DNA of 57,087 nt from Raskinella chloraquaticus (SeqCode) (GTDB taxonomy: Bacteria > Pseudomonadota > Alphaproteobacteria > Rhizobiales > UBA4765): the NCBI GenBank assembly GCA_002365175.1, contig DEZK01000001.1, forward strand, positions 1 through 57,087, written 5' to 3'. Each line of letters begins with the position of its first letter. Within the stretch, counting starts at the first letter, position 1. The position numbers were made by a program, and so were the translations under genes. Of the stretch, positions 50,094 to 57,087 are shown one piece after another. The notes beneath the pieces were generated by a model. It ran no database searches. It was not told the origin of the DNA and was given only the letters and a program-made list of their open reading frames with translations.

Positions 50094-50870
50094 ATGATAT
50101 ACGACAACACACTGCGCCAGCGCTTGATCAAGGGCGACATTGTTCAGGCCGCGTGGCTGTTTTCCCGCGACAGCGATACCGCCGAAATTCTCGCGCGCGC
50201 CGGTTATCCGGTGGTGATCGTCGATCACGAACATGGCACAGGCGATCTCGCCAGCCTCGCCCATGTCCTGCGTGCCGTGCGGATCGGTGGCGCCGAACCC
50301 TTGCTGCGTGTGCCCTCCCACGATCCCGATCACCTCAAGCGCGTTCTTGATGCCGGTGTGCGCACGCTCATGGTGCCGCTGGTCGAGACAGCCGAACAGG
50401 CAGAAGCCATCGTTGCCGCCTGCCGCTATCCGCCGAAAGGACGACGGGGCTATGCGGCTGGCGTGGTGCGGGCATCAGCCTTTGGCATGCGCCCCGAGTA
50501 TGGCGCCAATGCCGCCGGCGAATTGTTTATCGCCGTCCAGATCGAGAGCGCCAGAGGCCTTGCCAATGCCGGGGCGATCGCTGCGGTCGATGGTGTCGAC
50601 ATGGTGTTTATCGGGCCCAATGACCTTGCCGGCAATCTCGGTTTTTTTGAACGGCTGGACGAGAAAAAAGTGCACGAAGCGGTGGACATGATTGCCGCTG
50701 CCGTCACATCGACGGGCAAAGCGCTCGGCATCATTCCTTATGGTGACCGCAGCGCCGGCGATCTCGCGCGCCTTGGCTTTGCACTGATCGCCACAGCAGC
50801 CGATTACGCGCTCCTGCGCGATAGTGCCAAAGCTGATTGCGCGGCCTTCACAAAAGCCGTTACGAAATAA
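50094..50870 (+). CDS. HpcH/HpaI-family aldolase
   Basis: A 258-residue aldolase of the HpaI/GarL type with metal-dependent cleavage of 2-oxo acids. Motifs: VVIVDHEHGTG (catalytic H near 46-48), R-V-P-S-H-D, VRTLMVPLVETAEQAE, V-Q-I-E-S and VFIGPNDLAGNLGF. It differs from the aldolase at 15536. AAGGA lies before the ATG, with a start 11 bp after the kinase stop, so kinase and aldolase probably act in one sugar-acid pathway. Confidence 0.9.
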   Translation: MIYDNTLRQRLIKGDIVQAAWLFSRDSDTAEILARAGYPVVIVDHEHGTGDLASLAHVLRAVRIGGAEPLLRVPSHDPDHLKRVLDAGVRTLMVPLVETAEQAEAIVAACRYPPKGRRGYAAGVVRASAFGMRPEYGANAAGELFIAVQIESARGLANAGAIAAVDGVDMVFIGPNDLAGNLGFFERLDEKKVHEAVDMIAAAVTSTGKALGIIPYGDRSAGDLARLGFALIATAADYALLRDSAKADCAAFTKAVTK

Positions 50871-50951
50871 TGAATTAGACGGTATTTTAACGATTTGTTC
50901 AGGGATTTTTTAACATTTTCTCCCTAGCGTTTGAACTCGTGGGAGAATGCT

Positions 50952-51569
50952 ATGCGCTTGCTCGGCTACGCCATTGTCGTTGCCATCGCCGCGACGGTTG
51001 TCGCGCAGCAGCTGTCGAAAAACGTTCAGGCGCCCGTGGCGCCGGCCAGCCGACCGAACACGGCTGTATTTGCGCAGCCCGCCCCGCCAGGCGGAGCGCC
51101 GGGCGTCGCATTGACGCCACCCCCGGACCGGCAGAATGCGACAAAGCCGGAGGTGCGAACGCCGCTCCCCCTCGCTGCCGGCGCGCCGGGGTGCTATTCG
51201 GACCAGACAGTGACGCTTCAGGCTGATCGTCGCGGTCATTTCATGACGGACGTTGAAATCAATGGACGAAGCATTCCCATGCTCGTCGATACCGGCGCAT
51301 CGACCGTGTCTATTCCCCATGAGGCCGCGATCAGAATGGGTCTTGATCTGGTAAACGGCAGGAAAGGGATCGCGCACACTGCCAATGGCACGGTCCAGAC
51401 CACCTCTGCGCGCGTAGCCCAGCTTCGAGTCGGCTCCATCTGTCTTTATGATGTTGTGGTTTCCGTTTTGCCGCCTGGCGCCCTCGATACGGGCCTGCTC
51501 GGCATGAACGTCATCGGCAAGATGAAGCGCTTTGAATTGTCGGAGACACATCTCGTGATGGCGCGCTGA
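50952..51569 (+). CDS. TIGR02281-type retropepsin-like aspartic protease
   Basis: A 205-residue protein with N-terminal membrane/signal segment (1-20), a Pro/Ala-rich linker (about 25-80) and a single retropepsin-like domain from about 85. The active-site motif D-T-G-A-S starts at D113 (M-L-V-D-T-G-A-S-T-V-S), and a second hydrophobic/Gly signature L-L-G-M-N-V is near the end. Such clan AA proteins dimerise like retroviral protease. Anchored in the inner membrane facing the periplasm; substrate unknown. GGGAG lies 8 nt before the ATG. Confidence 0.85.
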   Translation: MRLLGYAIVVAIAATVVAQQLSKNVQAPVAPASRPNTAVFAQPAPPGGAPGVALTPPPDRQNATKPEVRTPLPLAAGAPGCYSDQTVTLQADRRGHFMTDVEINGRSIPMLVDTGASTVSIPHEAAIRMGLDLVNGRKGIAHTANGTVQTTSARVAQLRVGSICLYDVVVSVLPPGALDTGLLGMNVIGKMKRFELSETHLVMAR

Positions 51570-51662
51570 ACCCTCCGGACATACCAGTTCATCGCCTGGT
51601 CAGCTTGCATCAGGCTTGTCCGTGCGCCACACGAAGCACTCCCGCTGCGATCAGGATATCTT

Positions 51663-53186
51663 ATGTCATTCCCCAAGCCTTTAGCCGACATTGCTCCCAA
51701 TACGCTTGCTTTCGAATCAACCCCGCTCGTCAAGCCGACCGGCTTTCGCGAATATGATGCGCGCTGGTGGTTCGGACACCCCGGTTCGCCAAAGCCGCCG
51801 GAACTCAACCTCATGGGTGTGCAGGCGCTGGGCCTGGGTCTTGGCACGCTCATTCATCGCCTCGGTGTCAAGCGCGAGATTGTCACCGGTCATGATTTCC
51901 GCGGTTATTCCTCATCAATCAAGATGGCGCTGGTCTCGGGGTTGATGGCCGCTGGCTGCAAGGTGCATGATATCGGCCTTGCCATGTCGCCGATGGCCTA
52001 TTTTGCCCAGTTCGCGCTTGATGTGCCCGCCGTCGCCATGGTCACCGCCTCGCATAATGACAATGGCTGGACCGGCGTGAAGATGGGCGCGCAACGCCCC
52101 GTCACTTTCGGTCCCGACGAGATGGGCCAGTTGCGCGATATCGTGCTTGCGGGCGATTTCGAGATGGCGCCCGGCGGCTCCTATCATTTCGTTGCAGATT
52201 TTCCGGCGCGCTATGCCGCCGACCTCGCCACAAGATCAAAGATCAAGCGCAAGCTGAAAGTCGTGTGCGCCTGCGGCAATGGCACGGCAGGCGCCTTCGC
52301 GCCGGCGATCCTTGAGGCGCTGGGTGTCGAGGTGGTGCCGCTCGACACCGTGCTCGATCATTCCTTCCCGCGCTACAATCCCAACCCTGAAGACCTCCAT
52401 ATGCTGCACGCCATGGCGGATGCGGTGAAGGAGCACAAGGCCGATCTGGCGTTGGGGTTTGATGGTGATGGTGACCGCTGCGGTGTCGTTGACAATCACG
52501 GTGACGAGATTTTTGCTGACAAGATCGGCGCTCTGCTGGCGCGCGATCTGGCCCGTGTCCACGGCCCCTCCACCTTTGTGGTCGACGTCAAATCAACCGG
52601 CCTCTTCATGACGGACCCCGAGCTGAAGCGGCTCGGCGCCACGACCGTCTACTGGAAGACCGGGCATTCCTATATCAAGCGCCGGGTGAAGGAGCTGAAC
52701 GCGCTCGCCGGGTTTGAAAAATCGGGTCATTTCTTTTTCAACGCCCCGGTCGGGCGTGGCTATGATGATGGCCTCGTGACGGCAATCGCGGTTCTCGACA
52801 TGCTCGACCGCAATCCGCAGAAATCCATGGCCGACCTCTATGCCAGCCTGCCCAGGACCTGGGGGTCGCCCACCATGGCACCGCACTGCGCGGACGAGGT
52901 GAAGTACGGCATCGTCGACAAGGTGGTGCAGATCTTCAAGGACAAGCAGGCCAAGGGCGAACCGGTAGCCGACAGCGCCATCGTCGACCTTGTCACCGTC
53001 AACGGCGTGCGCGTCACCACCAGTGACGGCACCTGGGGTCTGGTGCGCGCTTCATCCAACAAGCCAGAACTGGTGGTGGTGGTCGAAAGTCCGGTCTCCG
53101 AAGCGCGCATGCGTGACATGTTCAAGGCCATCGATCAGGTATTGCGCACCTTCCCTGAAGTCGGAGCCTATAACCAGACCATCTGA
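51663..53186 (+). CDS. phosphomannomutase/phosphoglucomutase
   Basis: A 507-residue alpha-D-phosphohexomutase. The phospho-serine S130 is in MVTASHNDNGWTG. FDGDGDRCGVVD binds Mg2+, and KTGHSYIKRRVKE and GFEKSGHFFF follow as sugar-binding loops. The C-terminal domain has V-R-A-S-S-N-K-P-E-L (phosphate-binding). It interconverts mannose-6-P and mannose-1-P (or Glc), supplying nucleotide sugars for surface glycans. The start ATG is at 51663. It is preceded by the retropepsin-like gene in the same direction, 93 bp away. Confidence 0.93.
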   Translation: MSFPKPLADIAPNTLAFESTPLVKPTGFREYDARWWFGHPGSPKPPELNLMGVQALGLGLGTLIHRLGVKREIVTGHDFRGYSSSIKMALVSGLMAAGCKVHDIGLAMSPMAYFAQFALDVPAVAMVTASHNDNGWTGVKMGAQRPVTFGPDEMGQLRDIVLAGDFEMAPGGSYHFVADFPARYAADLATRSKIKRKLKVVCACGNGTAGAFAPAILEALGVEVVPLDTVLDHSFPRYNPNPEDLHMLHAMADAVKEHKADLALGFDGDGDRCGVVDNHGDEIFADKIGALLARDLARVHGPSTFVVDVKSTGLFMTDPELKRLGATTVYWKTGHSYIKRRVKELNALAGFEKSGHFFFNAPVGRGYDDGLVTAIAVLDMLDRNPQKSMADLYASLPRTWGSPTMAPHCADEVKYGIVDKVVQIFKDKQAKGEPVADSAIVDLVTVNGVRVTTSDGTWGLVRASSNKPELVVVVESPVSEARMRDMFKAIDQVLRTFPEVGAYNQTI

Positions 53187-53194
53187 CCGCGGCT

Positions 53195-53214
53195 GCGCCG
53201 TCAAAATGCGGCGC
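53195..53214 (+). terminator. weak stem-loop after phosphohexomutase gene
   Basis: GCGCCG-tcaaaatg-CGGCGC forms a 6-bp stem 9 bp after the stop. It has no T-run. The remainder of the 113-bp gap to phnC shows no clear Pho box. Confidence 0.3.
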
Positions 53215-53299
53215 GTCATAAAAGTGTAGCGCTGACCGCGTACCCGATCATCTCAAGAGCGGCGAGGCCGCAACGAGAATGATGATGGGGTAAGGCAGC

Positions 53300-54106
53300 A
53301 TGCTGGTCATCGACAAGGTAACCAAACGTTATGGCGGCAAGGCTGCCGTCGACAATGCCAGCCTTGAGATTCCACACGGTCAGTTTGTCGGCGTGATCGG
53401 TCGTTCAGGAGCCGGCAAGTCGACACTCCTGCGCATGATCAACCGCCTGCAGGAACCAAGCGAAGGGCGCATTCTGCATGATGGGCGCGACATCACGGCG
53501 CTGAGCGGCCAGGCGCTGCGTGACTGGCGCCAGTCCTGCGCCATGATCTTCCAGCAATTCAACCTCGTCGATCGCCTCGACGTGCTCACCAATGTCCTCG
53601 TCGGCCGCCTCAATCATGTGCCGGCCCTGCGGGCGCTGGCGCGGATGTGGTCGCAGGACGATCTGGCGATTGCCATGTCAGCCCTCGACCAGTTCGATAT
53701 CGCCCCCCTTGCCTCGCAGCGTGCCGACAGCCTGTCGGGTGGCCAGCAGCAACGCGTGGCGATTGCGCGCGCCCTCGTCCAGGAGCCGCAATTCCTGCTC
53801 GCCGACGAGCCGATCGCCTCGCTTGATCCGCGCAATACCCGCATCGTCATGGACGCGCTGCTGCGCATCAATCGCCATTACGGCATTACCGTTTTGTGCA
53901 ACCTCCATTCGCTTGACCTGGCGCGCACCTATTGCGACCGCCTGGTCGGCATGGCGCAGGGGCGCATCGTTTTTGACGATGTCCCGCAAGCGCTCACCCA
54001 GCATGTCGCACGTGAACTTTACGGGCTTGAGGCTGACGACGTGATGGACAGCCCTGTCACCCCGGAAGGCTCGGCTGCCGAGCTTCCCGATGCCGTAACT
54101 GCCTGA
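53300..54106 (+). CDS. phnC: phosphonate ABC transporter ATPase
   Basis: A 268-residue PhnC. Walker A G-R-S-G-A-G-K-S-T, IFQQFNLVDRLDVLTNVLVG, signature LSGGQQQRVAIARAL, Walker B F-L-L-A-D-E-P-I-A-S-L-D and CNLHSLDLART, all PhnC-like. The acidic C-terminal tail is specific to this protein. It leads a phnC-phnD-phnE-phnE operon importing phosphonates (or phosphite). No catabolic phn genes are visible before the window ends. Confidence 0.93.
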   Translation: MLVIDKVTKRYGGKAAVDNASLEIPHGQFVGVIGRSGAGKSTLLRMINRLQEPSEGRILHDGRDITALSGQALRDWRQSCAMIFQQFNLVDRLDVLTNVLVGRLNHVPALRALARMWSQDDLAIAMSALDQFDIAPLASQRADSLSGGQQQRVAIARALVQEPQFLLADEPIASLDPRNTRIVMDALLRINRHYGITVLCNLHSLDLARTYCDRLVGMAQGRIVFDDVPQALTQHVARELYGLEADDVMDSPVTPEGSAAELPDAVTA

Positions 54107-54156
54107 CCGGGACCGCCTTGCGGTATCGGATTTTGCCATTGAACAGGAGATCGACG

Positions 54157-55086
54157 ATGATCACACGCCGTGGAATGATGACGACTGCCATCGGAGGCGC
54201 TGCCCTCCTGACCACCACTGCCCATGCCCAGTCGTGGAAAGAAAAATATCCGGAATTGACCTTCGCGGTTGTCCCGGCCGAGAACGCCTCGGGCGTTTCT
54301 GATCGCTTTGGTCCGTTTCTGAACTATCTGTCGAAGGAACTCGGAACCAAGGTGACGTTGCGTATTGCCCAGGACTACGCTGCCGTCATCGAAGGTCAAC
54401 GCGCCGGCAATGTGCACATCGCCAATCACGGCCCCGCTTCCTTTGCTCGCGCCCGCCTCACCGGCGTGAAGGCCGACGCTGTCGTCATCGAAGTCAATTC
54501 GGACGGCAGCAAAGGCTATTATTCGGTGTTCTACACGCTGGCCAAATCCCCGCTCTCCAAGATTGAAGAGACCAAGGGCAAGGTGCTCGGCCTTGTGGAC
54601 CCCAATTCGACGTCAGGCAACAACATGCCGCGCTTCAAGCTGAATGCGCTCGGCATCAACCCCGAGACCTATTATTCCAAGGTCATCTATACCGGCAGTC
54701 ATGAAAACGCGCTGCTGGCCCTGGCGCAGGGAACCATTGATGTCGCCGCCAATTGGTGGAACTCCGAGGAGGATTCAAATCTCACCCGCATGCTCAACAA
54801 GGGCCTGCTGAAATCGTCTGACGGCAAGCCGATGACCAAGGATGATTTCCGCATCATCGTGAAGTCTGACATCATCATCAACTCGCCCGTTGCGGTGTTG
54901 AGCGATCTGCCCGCCGATCTCAAGACTGCCATCAAGAAGGCTTTCCTTGAAGCGGCCGAAAAGGACCGGGCGGCCTTTGAAAAGCTGTCCGACGGCAAGA
55001 ACAAGCCTTACCAGGACGTCAAGAACGAGGATTACGACAAGACGATCGAGCTGATCAAGTTCGTGGACAGTCTGCGCAAGGCGTAA
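54157..55086 (+). CDS. phnD: phosphonate ABC transporter binding protein
   Basis: A 309-residue periplasmic phosphonate-binding protein. Signal region I-T-R-R-G-M-M-T-T-A with cleavage near A-H-A-Q, Tat-like. Features: TFAVVPAENASGVSDRFGPF, V-H-I-A-N-H-G-P-A-S-F, GLVDPNSTSGNNMPRF and a binding-loop KVIYTGSHENALLALAQG. AGGAGA lies before the ATG at 54157; an earlier in-frame start at 54118 is unsupported. It follows phnC by 50 bp. Confidence 0.92.
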   Translation: MITRRGMMTTAIGGAALLTTTAHAQSWKEKYPELTFAVVPAENASGVSDRFGPFLNYLSKELGTKVTLRIAQDYAAVIEGQRAGNVHIANHGPASFARARLTGVKADAVVIEVNSDGSKGYYSVFYTLAKSPLSKIEETKGKVLGLVDPNSTSGNNMPRFKLNALGINPETYYSKVIYTGSHENALLALAQGTIDVAANWWNSEEDSNLTRMLNKGLLKSSDGKPMTKDDFRIIVKSDIIINSPVAVLSDLPADLKTAIKKAFLEAAEKDRAAFEKLSDGKNKPYQDVKNEDYDKTIELIKFVDSLRKA

Positions 55087-55179
55087 GCCTTTCATGAGGG
55101 CGTCGCGCATGGATCAGGGTGAAATTGACGTCCTCCTCCGTGCGGGTGTCCGGGTGGCGATGGCAGGAAAAGCGAAAAT

Positions 55180-56079
55180 ATGACCACCTTCGTCCGCCTG
55201 CCAGACGCACAGCTCCTGCCGCATGTGCTGACCTATCGCCGGGCGCTGGCCGCCCGGCGCCGTCAGACGATCGCTGCCATGATTGTTCTGGGGCTTGCCA
55301 TCATCGCCGCCACCGTCATGGCCGAAGTTGACGTGCTCAAACTCGTCGCCAATTTCACTAATTTCACGAGTTACCTCCAGCGCATCTTTCTTTTCGACAG
55401 TGGCCCCTACACCGGCCAGCTGGTTGTTCTTCATCCCGGCCTTGGCACCGATGACTGGTTCTGGGGGCTGCCGAAATGGCTGAAATTGCTGGGCGAGACG
55501 CTGCTCATCGCCTATCTGGGAACGGCGATCGGGGCGGCGTTTGCATTCATTTTCAGCTTTTACGCAGCCGACAATCTGGGCAAGAGCCGCACCACCCGCT
55601 GGATCACAAAGCGCCTGCTTGAATTCTGTCGCACCGTTCCGGAGCTGGTGTTCGCGCTGATTTTTGTCGTCGCATTCGGGGTTGGCGCCCTGGCAGGCGT
55701 GCTCGCCCTTGCCATCCACACGACCGGCGCGCTGGGAAAACTCTTCTCTGAAGTCGTTGAAAATATCGATATGAAGCCGGCTGACGGTGTCATTGCCTCG
55801 GGCGGCAGCTGGACGGAAATGGTGCGCTTTGGCGTTCTGCCGCAAATCCTGTCGAACTTTACCTCTTATGGCCTGCTGCGCTTTGAAATCAACGTGCGCG
55901 GCGCTTCCATTATGGGCTTCGTCGGCGCGGGTGGCATCGGTCAGGAATTGCTGACCGCCATTCGCAAATTCTATTACGCCGACGTGTCCGCCATCCTGGT
56001 CCTCATCATTGTCACCGTCATGGTGATCGACGTGGCGACCGAGTATGTCCGCCATCATTTGACCGGGGCAGGGCGATGA
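55180..56079 (+). CDS. phnE: phosphonate ABC transporter permease
   Basis: A 299-residue PhnE permease. LLGETLLIAYLGTAIGAAFA, RTVPELVFALIFVVAFGVG, ALAGVLALAIHTTGALGKLF and G-A-G-G-I-G-Q-E-L are family regions, with about 6 membrane helices. The start at 55180 follows AGGAAAAG. The stop overlaps the second permease by 4 bp. Confidence 0.92.
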   Translation: MTTFVRLPDAQLLPHVLTYRRALAARRRQTIAAMIVLGLAIIAATVMAEVDVLKLVANFTNFTSYLQRIFLFDSGPYTGQLVVLHPGLGTDDWFWGLPKWLKLLGETLLIAYLGTAIGAAFAFIFSFYAADNLGKSRTTRWITKRLLEFCRTVPELVFALIFVVAFGVGALAGVLALAIHTTGALGKLFSEVVENIDMKPADGVIASGGSWTEMVRFGVLPQILSNFTSYGLLRFEINVRGASIMGFVGAGGIGQELLTAIRKFYYADVSAILVLIIVTVMVIDVATEYVRHHLTGAGR

Positions 56080-56972
56080 AGCCTGCCTCACCACCGGCAC
56101 CGCCCGACGTCTTGCGCACGCAAGCGCTGCAGCAGCGCCCGGCACTGGCGGTTGCCTATCCGCAGATCTTCGCACCCTCGCCCTGGCGCCGTCTTCTGAC
56201 GCTTGCCATCATTGCCGGGGCGCTGGGCTTGATGATCTTCGCTGTCTGGCAGCTTGATTTCTCATGGTCGCGCATCTGGGGCGGGATTGGCAAACTCGGT
56301 GATTTCGTCACCCACATGTTTCCACCATCCTATGGCAATGAAGCCCGCCTCGTTCTCTATCTGAAAGCGCTGGGCGAAACCTTGGCCATCGCATTTCTAG
56401 GCACTCTGCTGGCCGCCATATTTGCCTTTCCGATGGGTTTCCTTGCGGCGTCGAACGTGGTGGCCAATCGCCTCGTCCACATCCTGTCGCGTCGCTTTCT
56501 CGACAGCATCCGCGCCGTTGATACGCTCATCTGGGCCCTGATCTGGATCAACGTCGTCGGCCTTGGCCCGTTCGCCGGCGTGCTGGCAATCATGACGTCG
56601 GATTTCGGCGCCTTCGGTAAGCTCTTCTCGGAAGCGCTTGAAAATCTCGACCGCAAGGCGGGCGAGGGCGTCACCTCCAGCGGCGGCAATGCCCTTCACC
56701 GCATCCGCTTTGCGCTGATACCGCAGGTGATACCGATCTTTTTTAGTCAGGTGCTCTATTATTTCGAGAGCAATACGCGTTCGGCCACCATCATCGGCAT
56801 CGTTGGGGCAGGCGGTATCGGCTCCGTCTTGAGCGAGCGCATCCGCGAGAATGAATGGCCGGAAGTGGCCTTTCTTGTCCTCCTCATCCTGCTCATCGTT
56901 GCCATCATCGATCAGGTCTCGTCACGCTTGCGCCTGTCATTCATCGGCCAGCGCAACGTGACGTTTTCGTGA
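56076..56972 (+). CDS. phnE: second phosphonate ABC transporter permease
   Basis: A 298-residue PhnE paralogue coupled by ATGA. LKALGETLAIAFLGTLLAAI, AVDTLIWALIWINVVGLGPF, A-G-V-L-A-I-M-T-S-D-F-G-A-F-G-K, and I-V-G-A-G-G-I-G. With the first PhnE it forms a heterodimeric channel. A GAGCCG-GAAG-CGGCTC hairpin (56971-56986) abuts the stop but lacks a T-run. Confidence 0.92.
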   Translation: MKPASPPAPPDVLRTQALQQRPALAVAYPQIFAPSPWRRLLTLAIIAGALGLMIFAVWQLDFSWSRIWGGIGKLGDFVTHMFPPSYGNEARLVLYLKALGETLAIAFLGTLLAAIFAFPMGFLAASNVVANRLVHILSRRFLDSIRAVDTLIWALIWINVVGLGPFAGVLAIMTSDFGAFGKLFSEALENLDRKAGEGVTSSGGNALHRIRFALIPQVIPIFFSQVLYYFESNTRSATIIGIVGAGGIGSVLSERIRENEWPEVAFLVLLILLIVAIIDQVSSRLRLSFIGQRNVTFS

Positions 56973-57062
56973 GCCGGAAGCGGCTCCCTCGCCTTGCCGC
57001 CCCCCGCCATGCCCTGTAGATACGCCCTCACGCGGAGCGGATAACGATTCAGGACAGCGATC

Positions 57063-57087
57063 ATGAGCATCACTTTGATGACATTAG
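57063..57087 (+). CDS. possible start of next gene, cut by window edge
   Basis: ATG at 57063 with AGGA about 8 nt upstream opens M-S-I-T-L-M-T-L before the edge. Only eight codons are visible, so neither coding status nor product can be judged. The preceding 90 bp shows nothing else. Confidence 0.3.

Noticed and set aside
55114..56175. 353-codon minus frame opposite phnE
   Set aside because: Polar, His/Asp/Gly-rich translation lacking any recognisable pattern, opposite a membrane permease.

Overview
The window is chromosomal DNA of a GC-rich alphaproteobacterium, most likely Hyphomicrobiales (Rhizobiales). Supporting signs are the DUF992 and DUF1194 proteins, the short-gap rpmI-rplT-pheS-pheT arrangement, several HAAT, peptide and phosphonate ABC importers, and ATGA-coupled operons. 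No rRNA, tRNA or CRISPR array was seen. The first 3 kb is visibly poorer in GC than the rest and ends in insertion-sequence scars, so it looks acquired.

Layout. (a) 1-2978: surface-sugar genes: a WbqC-like protein (cut by the window edge), the WecE aminotransferase and, divergently, RfbB dTDP-glucose 4,6-dehydratase. (b) 2980-3942: two nested IS3-type remnants and truncated island genes. (c) 4030-7785: a GFA-domain protein, an MFS exporter with a divergent ArsR-type regulator, and a LysR regulator. (d) 8054-15528: a complete branched-chain-type ABC importer (binding protein, two permeases, two ATPases) followed by a shikimate-dehydrogenase-like enzyme and a QuiC1-type 3-dehydroshikimate dehydratase. 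This reads as an uptake-plus-catabolism operon for a hydroaromatic acid such as quinate or shikimate, feeding protocatechuate. (e) 15536-18083, opposite strand: FAH-family hydrolase with a Tat-like leader, DehI-type haloacid dehalogenase and HpaI-type aldolase, a possible small organic-acid pathway. (f) 18231-22809: DUF992 protein, an orphan nitrate/sulfonate-type ABC importer without a binding protein, and AroE.

(g) 22799-30733 is the most unusual stretch: one unbroken minus-strand run of rpmI, rplT, a Rieske oxygenase, pheS, a DUF4160/DUF2442/small-ORF trio, pheT, an FAD aromatic monooxygenase and DUF2783. Essential translation genes are thus interleaved with ring oxygenases and a possible toxin-antitoxin-like cassette. 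(h) 30884-34727: periplasmic glucan protein OpgG and a CopA-type metal ATPase. (i) 34823-41790: a full oligopeptide-type ABC importer with a divergent M20 amidohydrolase. (j) 41890-48986: lectin-like secreted protein, LysR regulator and divergent tautomerase sharing a clear LysR-type operator, a CheY-like receiver, a WecA/WbpL-type glycosyltransferase coupled to HrpB helicase, and a DUF1194 protein. (k) 49124-57087: ribokinase-like kinase plus aldolase, a retropepsin-like protease, phosphomannomutase/phosphoglucomutase, and a phnCDEE phosphonate importer, with the possible start of another gene at the edge.

Starts were chosen from Shine-Dalgarno spacing, overlap with the upstream stop and family N-termini. 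All functional names come from recognising motifs and remembered family sequences; no database search was run.
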